Below are positions 58,477 through 64,000 of a DNA stretch of 64,000 nt, piece by piece. This DNA is from Cervus elaphus (taxonomy: Eukaryota; Chordata; Mammalia; Artiodactyla; Cervidae), in NCBI RefSeq assembly GCF_910594005.1, contig NC_057823.1, positions 55,364,015-55,428,014 on the forward strand, given 5' to 3'. Position 1 is the first letter of the stretch, and the number at the start of each line of letters is the position of its first letter. The translations under genes were made by a program, and so were the position numbers. The notes beneath the pieces were generated by a model. It worked only from the letters and a program-made list of their open reading frames with translations, was not told the origin of the DNA and did not search any database.

Positions 58477-58517
58477 CAAAGAGTTGGGCATGACTTAGTG
58501 ACTGAACAACAACAAAT
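58477..58517 (+). mobile_element. BovB tail fragment, sense
   Basis: About 40 nt: caaagagttgggcatgactt, then 'agtgactgaacaacaacaaa', the extreme BovB 3' end. Very short 5'-truncated copies like this are typical of BovB mobilisation. Confidence 0.8.
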
Positions 58518-58655
58518 TTTATGAAGTAGATATTGTTGCTCATGTCTTACAGGTGAAGAAAGGGATTTAGAGAAGCCCAGTGACCTTTCTACTCTCATCC
58601 TGCTGGGAATCTCTGTCTGACTCCAACCCCTGTACTATACTGTCTCCTTTGGCCT
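58518..58655. repeat. MIR/L2-type ancient repeat
   Basis: 'gtcttacaggtgaagaaagg', 'gggaatctctgtctgactcc' and 'ctgtactatactgtctcc' match the old repeat pattern also seen near 28330-28560. Confidence 0.45.
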
Positions 58656-60639
58656 TTATTTCTCTGTATTTATAAATTGGACATAATATTTGTACTCTTT
58701 ACCTGTAGAAGGAAGCTTTTCAAACTGTAAGTCATGACACGTTAGTGAATTGTGAAATTAATTTAGTAGATATAAAAATGAATAGAATCAAAACTAGCAG
58801 GATTTATCACACTATTTCTGAAACTTGTGTTTCTGATATGCACGTGTGTATGTGTGTGTACCTCTCTCTGTGTATATATCCGTATGTATGTGCTAGTGAA
58901 ATGTTACATGGAAAAATCTATTTCCTACCATGGGTCCTTGTCAGAAGGTTTGAGAGCTACTATTCTAGACATATTATATGAAGTTCAAGCAAACATAAAA
59001 ACGTGTTGCAGAGCTCCTTGTAAACTCTAAAGCACCTTACAAGTCTAAGTTATCATTTCTTAACACTGGAAGCTGAAGCAAACAAATAAAGCATGGCAGA
59101 TAGTGTTGCTGTGCTGTAACCTCCACCCATCTGGTCCATCGCAGATAGTGCTACTCTGTCAGCATATTGTGTCCTGTGGAGCCAGGTTGCAGCTTTGATA
59201 CTCCATGACACAGCACTGCAAGCCTCAAGATGGAACCTGTTTGCAAACCTAGCAGCAGGCTTAGGTGTTGTTGGTACATCAGGACCAGTCTGTAGTTACA
59301 AAGTACCACTCAGCACTTCCAGAGCTCCGACTCTCCTTTAAATGCTAGAAAAACAGATGTGATCCTTAAAACAGCATGGGCGTCTCTGCATTTCTGGCCC
59401 CAAAAGAGTTGGCTCCTTTTTCTCTCCTACTAATACTCCCCCATCACCATCTTCATCTGGAAGTAATCTTCTGCCTCTCAAAGGATGTCAGACCAATCCA
59501 GAGCTCTCATCCATTTTCCCTGGAAGCAAAGGTAGCAAGAGGCCCCTTTGCCATGGCCATGTTCCTTGGAACGTGCTCTTCCCTCATTAACCATAATTCC
59601 TGAGGGAACTACAGAGAACGTGGGGTGTCGACCCCCACCAACTGCCCTGAAATCATGTCCCTCAGGAGATGCCCTGTTTTCAGCTATTGTGGCAAACTCT
59701 TATGGGTCACAAAAGGAAGCAGGCCTTTCCTAGGTTAAAATCACACGTGGAACTGTTTCTCTGCTGCCTGCAAAGGAAGTCTGTAGAACTGGCAGTAGTG
59801 TAAGAAGGCTCACAAAGGAGTCCCTGTGGACCTAGGCAAGACCTATCAAAGACTTCCTTGGTGGAATGTGCAGTCATGCAAAAGAGACTTTTGTGTGTAG
59901 ATTTTAAGTCAAGACTCAACATGACATTCTGGGCTGTGAGGAAGAGCTCAAGCAACTCAGTTACCAGCCCAGAAAGCAAGTTCTCCACGTTTTATAGACC
60001 CCACTAATGAATGAGTCCCGTGGCCTCAACTGGACCAGGCTCCCCAGCACTCTGCCAGCCCACCTCCCACACACAGGTAAATGCATCAAGCTGTAATGGA
60101 TGGCTGGTGCCAGCAGAGGCTGAGGTCTGTGCCTTTCTTTCTGGGATGCAGAGTGATCCCCAGCCATTAATAATTCATTCTTGAGTAATGAACATAGCTA
60201 TACCAAGTTGTGAGCAGTAATAACCAAGTGATAGATCAATTTGTTGCTTCAGTGTACCAGAAGATAATGGTAGTTAGTTGTAAAAGGTACAGTCTTTTCC
60301 CCCAAAGGTTTAGAATTTAGATCAGTGTGTTGTAAGTTCTAAAATAAAATGGATCATTAAAAAGGAAATGAATGATGTTAGGTAGCCTCAAGCTTATTTA
60401 TATTAACAAATGCTTATTCAGTTACCGTACCTTTTTTCCAAATGCCTTTGGGTCACTGGGCTCTGCTAACCAGAGTAATTATTGCTCATTAATTAAATCT
60501 AAAGAGTGGAACACAGTTCCACACTTTGAAAAGTTGAGATGCATTCCCCCAAAATCATCAGTAATAATTTGAGGTTTTCCAAGTAAGTAGCTGAGTTGCG
60601 AATAATTGTTTAATGTCTACTCAGAAGCTCCCATCATCT

Positions 60640-61430
60640 TTTAACACCACAGTGAACATTTGTTGTGTTTCTCCTGAGCCAGGCACTGCTCTCAGCACTG
60701 GTGTTACCAACTAAAATAAAAACAGTCTCTATCCTAAGGCAACAGTTGAGACACTAATAACTTGTAATAAATCCAGAGCCAACACGCCTGCCTTCATCGA
60801 GCCGTGGAGGGTTGAGAAGAGACTAGTCAGAGACTTCAGAAAGAAAGGGCGCCATTGGAACTGTGCCTTGCAGATCAGCAGTTTGCCAAGCAAAGGAAGG
60901 AAGGGTGAGAGGACATTCTAGGGCGAGGATTGACAAAGGCAGATAGGTGTAAAAGTAGACAGAACATGGGTAGTGAATGATTAATAGAATCATCATCACT
61001 GCACTTCCCACATTATATCCATTTAATCTTTATAGCAACCTCATGAAGTAGATTAGAAATGAAACTCACCCTATTTTTAAAAGATGAGGAACCCAAAGCT
61101 TAAACATTAAGTCCCTTTTCCAGGGACCAGATCTGGGAGGAGGCAGAAGGCTTAGAAGTGAGTTGGAAAAATCTGTGCTAGGTCATAGGAGTTTGACATT
61201 AGAAACAATGGAGCCCATCAATGGTTTACAGTCACCATTATCAGAACATTCCAACCGTGGAAGCATTCCTGAACATACACTGTGTCATACACATATACTG
61301 TGTCACTGTGTTCTCTCCCAGCGACCAAATGAGGTGTGAAGCCATTGTAGTTTTCAACAGAGGACTGACTTGAGCGATGCTGAATTGGCAGACAGAAGCT
61401 GGTGGGGGCAGGCAGGACGCAGCTGAACCC
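60640..61430 (+). repeat. Ancient mammalian repeat, class not assigned
   Basis: 'gagccaggcactgctctcag' opens an L2-like segment. Phrases such as 'gaggacattctagggcgagg' and 'gtgttctctcccagcgaccaaatgag' are interspersed with another old segment (61005-61110, 'cctcatgaagtagattagaa', 'aagatgaggaacccaaagct'). Strongly diverged; boundaries approximate. Confidence 0.4.
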
Positions 61431-63306
61431 AGAGAGTCTAGTCTGAGAGCCCTGTTAAGACGCAGTTGCTTTAGTCAGATGCCGTGTTAAAAAGCGTGAT
61501 GGTGAAAGTGATCATTATCCAAACCCTATATTTTTATATTGGTCTACAACTTAAAAGTGCTTTCATACATAAATAGCTTGTTGATTCATATACACAAGGG
61601 ACTTTTGTGACAAGAGGGTAAGTCTACTGACTTGGCTCATTTGGCAGGGGAAATTTAAGAGCATGGAATTCACTTCCTGCACAAAGGAGCTGATGTTGAA
61701 AGTAGTGGTGTTACAAGCAACTTGTAAATATGCAGACATGGTGATTCTGAGACCCAGAACCAAATCTTTTCCCCTTTGCTAGGTAAAACCTTGACCATCT
61801 GCTTTAACACTTTCAGACTAGAAACCTGATACAGTTCTAGGTAGAATGGAAAACTATAAGTAATATCAGGAAATTCAGCTAGATCTCAGGAAATGAAAAT
61901 AGTCTTATGTGGACCAGAAACAGGACAAGGCATCATCAGTGGCAGAATCTCCTTGCTACAGGTGTTACTTAGCAATAAAAAAGCAAATTCCCTTCTTGAT
62001 TGGGCTGTTCCACAGTTCAGGTTTCACAGATGTAACCATCTCTCTCAGAGGAGGAGTTTTTTTTTTATGAAATTAGACTTTTAGCCCTAGAAAATGAAAG
62101 AAAAATACGTTTCTGGTGATAAAATCAGTTAATATAGTGTTCAGTAAAGGCTCAGTTTCAAAAGCAGCACTTAAAGCAGTCAAATCTCTTTTTCCTCCTA
62201 CAAAATAGAAGTATCCAAGAGAAACAGTGCAAACATTTATAGAATTGTATGGGGAAAAAAAAATAAAAAAACCCTCTGTATAAATAGTACTAAATGCTAA
62301 GGAGGTATGTCTGAGCAAACTGCCACCTCTGCCCAATTTCTCTCTAGTTTCTAGTAATGAATAGTTTCCTTCTTCCAACAGGTGATTTAGGGAAGCCCCT
62401 AATATTTTCTTAACAATATTGAATGGTCTTAACTTTTAACTTAACTTGTTGTCAATAGATAACTTTGTATATTTTTATACGTGGGGCTAGCAAATGAACA
62501 ATGAAGTTTTATGACTAGGTCATGGTGGCCTGGGTGTGGATTTCAGATACATGTTTTGGTTAATTTATTATACAAAAATATGCACATGTGTTTAGAAGCT
62601 TACTCAGAGCTGTTACTCCTGGCCCTGTGTGCTTCTTGGATTTTGAGTATAAGTGATAATATAAACAGCTATATACGTGGATGTAAGTAGTGTGTTTTTA
62701 TTTCTGTTCATGCCATGTGTTTGGCTTAATACAAGCCACATGCTGATGTGATGGGACTTAAATACTTTGAGCCTAAAGTGCTGAATTTCCTGACTGAGAT
62801 CTACTCATTTAAAAAATTAGATCTATTTTGAGCCTGTGTTTGCAAATGTATTAAAGCCATCAGGAGTTTTTATATTTGCAGTAGAGAAAATGCTAATGAT
62901 CACAGTGGTTTAAGCAGCAGCCAAGGATAAAAGTTGTAACTAAGAGGGATTACCAGTTAACCTGGGTTTGCAGAACAAGGATTCAAATGTGCAAAGGTTC
63001 ACATTTTGGAAGGCAAGCCATTTTGGTTGGTTGGTTGGTTATTGGTTTTTTTTTAGGCAAAATGGGAATTGTAAAGAGTGTCATATCATGAAATAGCAAA
63101 ATAGCCTAACACTGGAGATTTCTGAAACTTTGGTAGATGAAACTGTGAGTAAAAACGTCTCTCTTTGGACTCCAGCAGCATCTGAACATGCCCGTAGGTC
63201 TGGCTCCTACCAGATCAGGTGTCTGAAGATGAGACGGGTATAGGAAGTCAGTTGTCTGTCATTTACTATTTCTCTCATTTGTGCCATTTCTTTTGCTTCC
63301 TCTCAG
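61431..63306. other. 3' end of the large intron
   Basis: Unique, AT-rich. It ends in a strong polypyrimidine tract ('atttctctcatttgtgccat', 'ttcttttgcttcctctcag'). A short ttgg repeat lies near 63026-63040. No exon recognised before 63307. Confidence 0.6.
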
Positions 63307-63466
63307 TGTTGCTAACAACCACAAGCAGAATTTGATGACAGTGGCAAACCTCGGCGTGGTATTTGGACCCACCCTGCTGCGTCCTCAGGAAGAAACTGTG
63401 GCAGCCATAATGGATATCAAGTTTCAGAACATAGTCATTGAGATCCTAATAGAAAATCATGAAAAG
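63307..63466 (+). CDS. ARHGAP26: ARHGAP26 (GRAF1) coding exon, RhoGAP domain part 3
   Basis: The exon is 160 nt: one base completing the split Asn and 53 full codons (VANNHKQNLMTV...ILIENHEK), ending in phase 0 before a gtaata donor. It holds the best-conserved RhoGAP signature, MTVANLGVVFGPTLLRP, whose asparagine helps bind the GTPase-GAP interface. The C-terminal helix FQNIVIEILIENHEK follows. The exact wording (VANNHKQNL, EETVAAIMDIKFQ) is what points to ARHGAP26 over ARHGAP10 or ARHGAP42. The reading frame continues 17 codons past the donor to a stop at 63515, so intron retention would truncate the protein just after the GAP domain. Confidence 0.93.
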
Positions 63467-64000
63467 GTAATATATTGTTCCTCATTGCAGGTGGAGAATT
63501 TACCTGGGGAGAGCTGAGTTAGAACTGGTCTACAGGGTTGACTCAGGTCTGCGTTGCTGGTGGCTCTTACTCTGTGGTGACAATGACGAAGTTGCTGATG
63601 GTGGTGGTGATGGCGGTGGTGATAGTCATCCTGGGATGGCGGCAGTGACAACGGTGGTGCCTGTGGTGGTGGCAGCGGGCAATGTAATGAGCTTTTCTTT
63701 TGTGATAGGAACTGTGCTAAGCACTTTATATATGTTGTCCTTTTAACCTCACAACTATCTGGTGAAGGAGGCCTCATTTTGAAAATGCCTTTTAGCCATT
63801 TTTTTACTTTTTTTTGCTATGAATTTTTGAGTTTTCAAATATTAGGGATAGTAAACAATTTTCATGTGCATTGCAAATATTTTTCCTAACATAGTTTCCT
63901 TATAATTTTACAAATGCTGTATTGTTTTACACTGTGTATGTGGCTGGGTGCATGCTCAGTTTTTTTCCTTTAGGGCACTGAAGTTTCTAGTCTGTATTAA
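63467..64000 (+). other. ARHGAP26: Start of the next ARHGAP26 intron (partial)
   Basis: Donor gtaata at 63467. About 130 nt in lies a GGT/GAT-rich simple repeat (63595-63677). About 63700-63790 ('actgtgctaagcactttata', 'cctcacaactatctggtgaa') looks like an old MIR/L2-type relic. The rest is AT-rich. Confidence 0.8.
63595..63677. repeat. GGT/GAT trinucleotide-rich repeat
   Basis: Repeated ggtggtgat and ggcggtggtgat units on the + strand, guanine-rich and close to a splice donor. Confidence 0.9.

Larger units (their letters stand above)
57880..60639. other. Intronic sequence with small repeats
   Basis: Contains a BovB tail fragment (58477-58517), an old MIR/L2-like relic (58518-58655) and a TG-rich simple stretch (about 58840-58890). 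No gene recognised; frames of up to 93 codons lack domains. Confidence 0.5.
3469..63306 (+). other. ARHGAP26: ARHGAP26 intron, about 59.8 kb, complete
   Basis: This single giant intron separates two exons of the same RhoGAP domain. The donor is gtaggt at 3469. The acceptor is ctctcag at 63300-63306, behind a long pyrimidine tract. No open frame inside it looks like a conserved host exon. It holds essentially all the repeats described below. LINE fragments are mostly antisense to the gene. Confidence 0.85.

Overview
This window is mammalian nuclear DNA from a ruminant, most likely a bovid. The evidence is repeat content: about a dozen tRNA-derived Bov-tA SINEs, several BovB (RTE-type) LINE pieces, a cetartiodactyl CHR SINE, young L1 copies of the ruminant type, and older L1, MIR and MER5-like relics. 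There are no prokaryotic genes, operons, CRISPR arrays or functional RNA genes. Nearly all long open frames lie in transposon sequence or are chance readings of intron.

One host gene is supported, on the + strand. Three coding exons (1519-1577, 3363-3468, 63307-63466) join in frame with good AG/GT splice sites. They encode 108 contiguous residues of a RhoGAP domain that I recognise from memory as ARHGAP26 (GRAF1, the oligophrenin/GRAF family). The rest is intron: the end of one (1-1518), a complete 1.8 kb intron, a complete 59.8 kb intron that splits the GAP domain between codons of its second and third exons here, and the start of another (63467-64000).

The large intron is a layered record of retrotransposition. 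From left to right: scattered Bov-tA SINEs (1.6-10 kb); a BovB tail carrying a perfect 22-bp hairpin (10.08 kb); an old antisense L1 (15.3-18.2 kb); a Bov-tA/L1 segment duplicated as an inverted repeat (19.96-20.76 kb); an antisense BovB (21.9-22.4 kb); a CHR SINE (24 kb); an inverted Bov-tA pair (25.8/26.3 kb); two young antisense L1s that both carry 5' inversions of the twin-priming type (32.7-34.0 and 37.3-39.2 kb); a 5'-truncated BovB (39.7-44.3 kb) that was itself hit by a 2.76 kb polyadenylated retrocopy of an unrecognised mRNA (40.1-42.9 kb); an old sense L1 (47.8-48.5 kb); a MIR split by a Bov-tA (53.9-54.3 kb); and a 5'-truncated young sense L1 (57.3-57.9 kb).

The most interesting objects are the retrocopy nested in BovB and the two twin-primed L1s. 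The retrocopy has a GC-rich 5' end, a Cys4 131-codon frame preceded by what looks like a retained 3' splice site, a short frame with a retroviral-envelope-like CWIC motif, and an LTR-like 3' end. The L1 breakpoints show target-site duplications, endonuclease-type target sites and microhomology. I could run no database search, so all identities rest on recognition of sequence.
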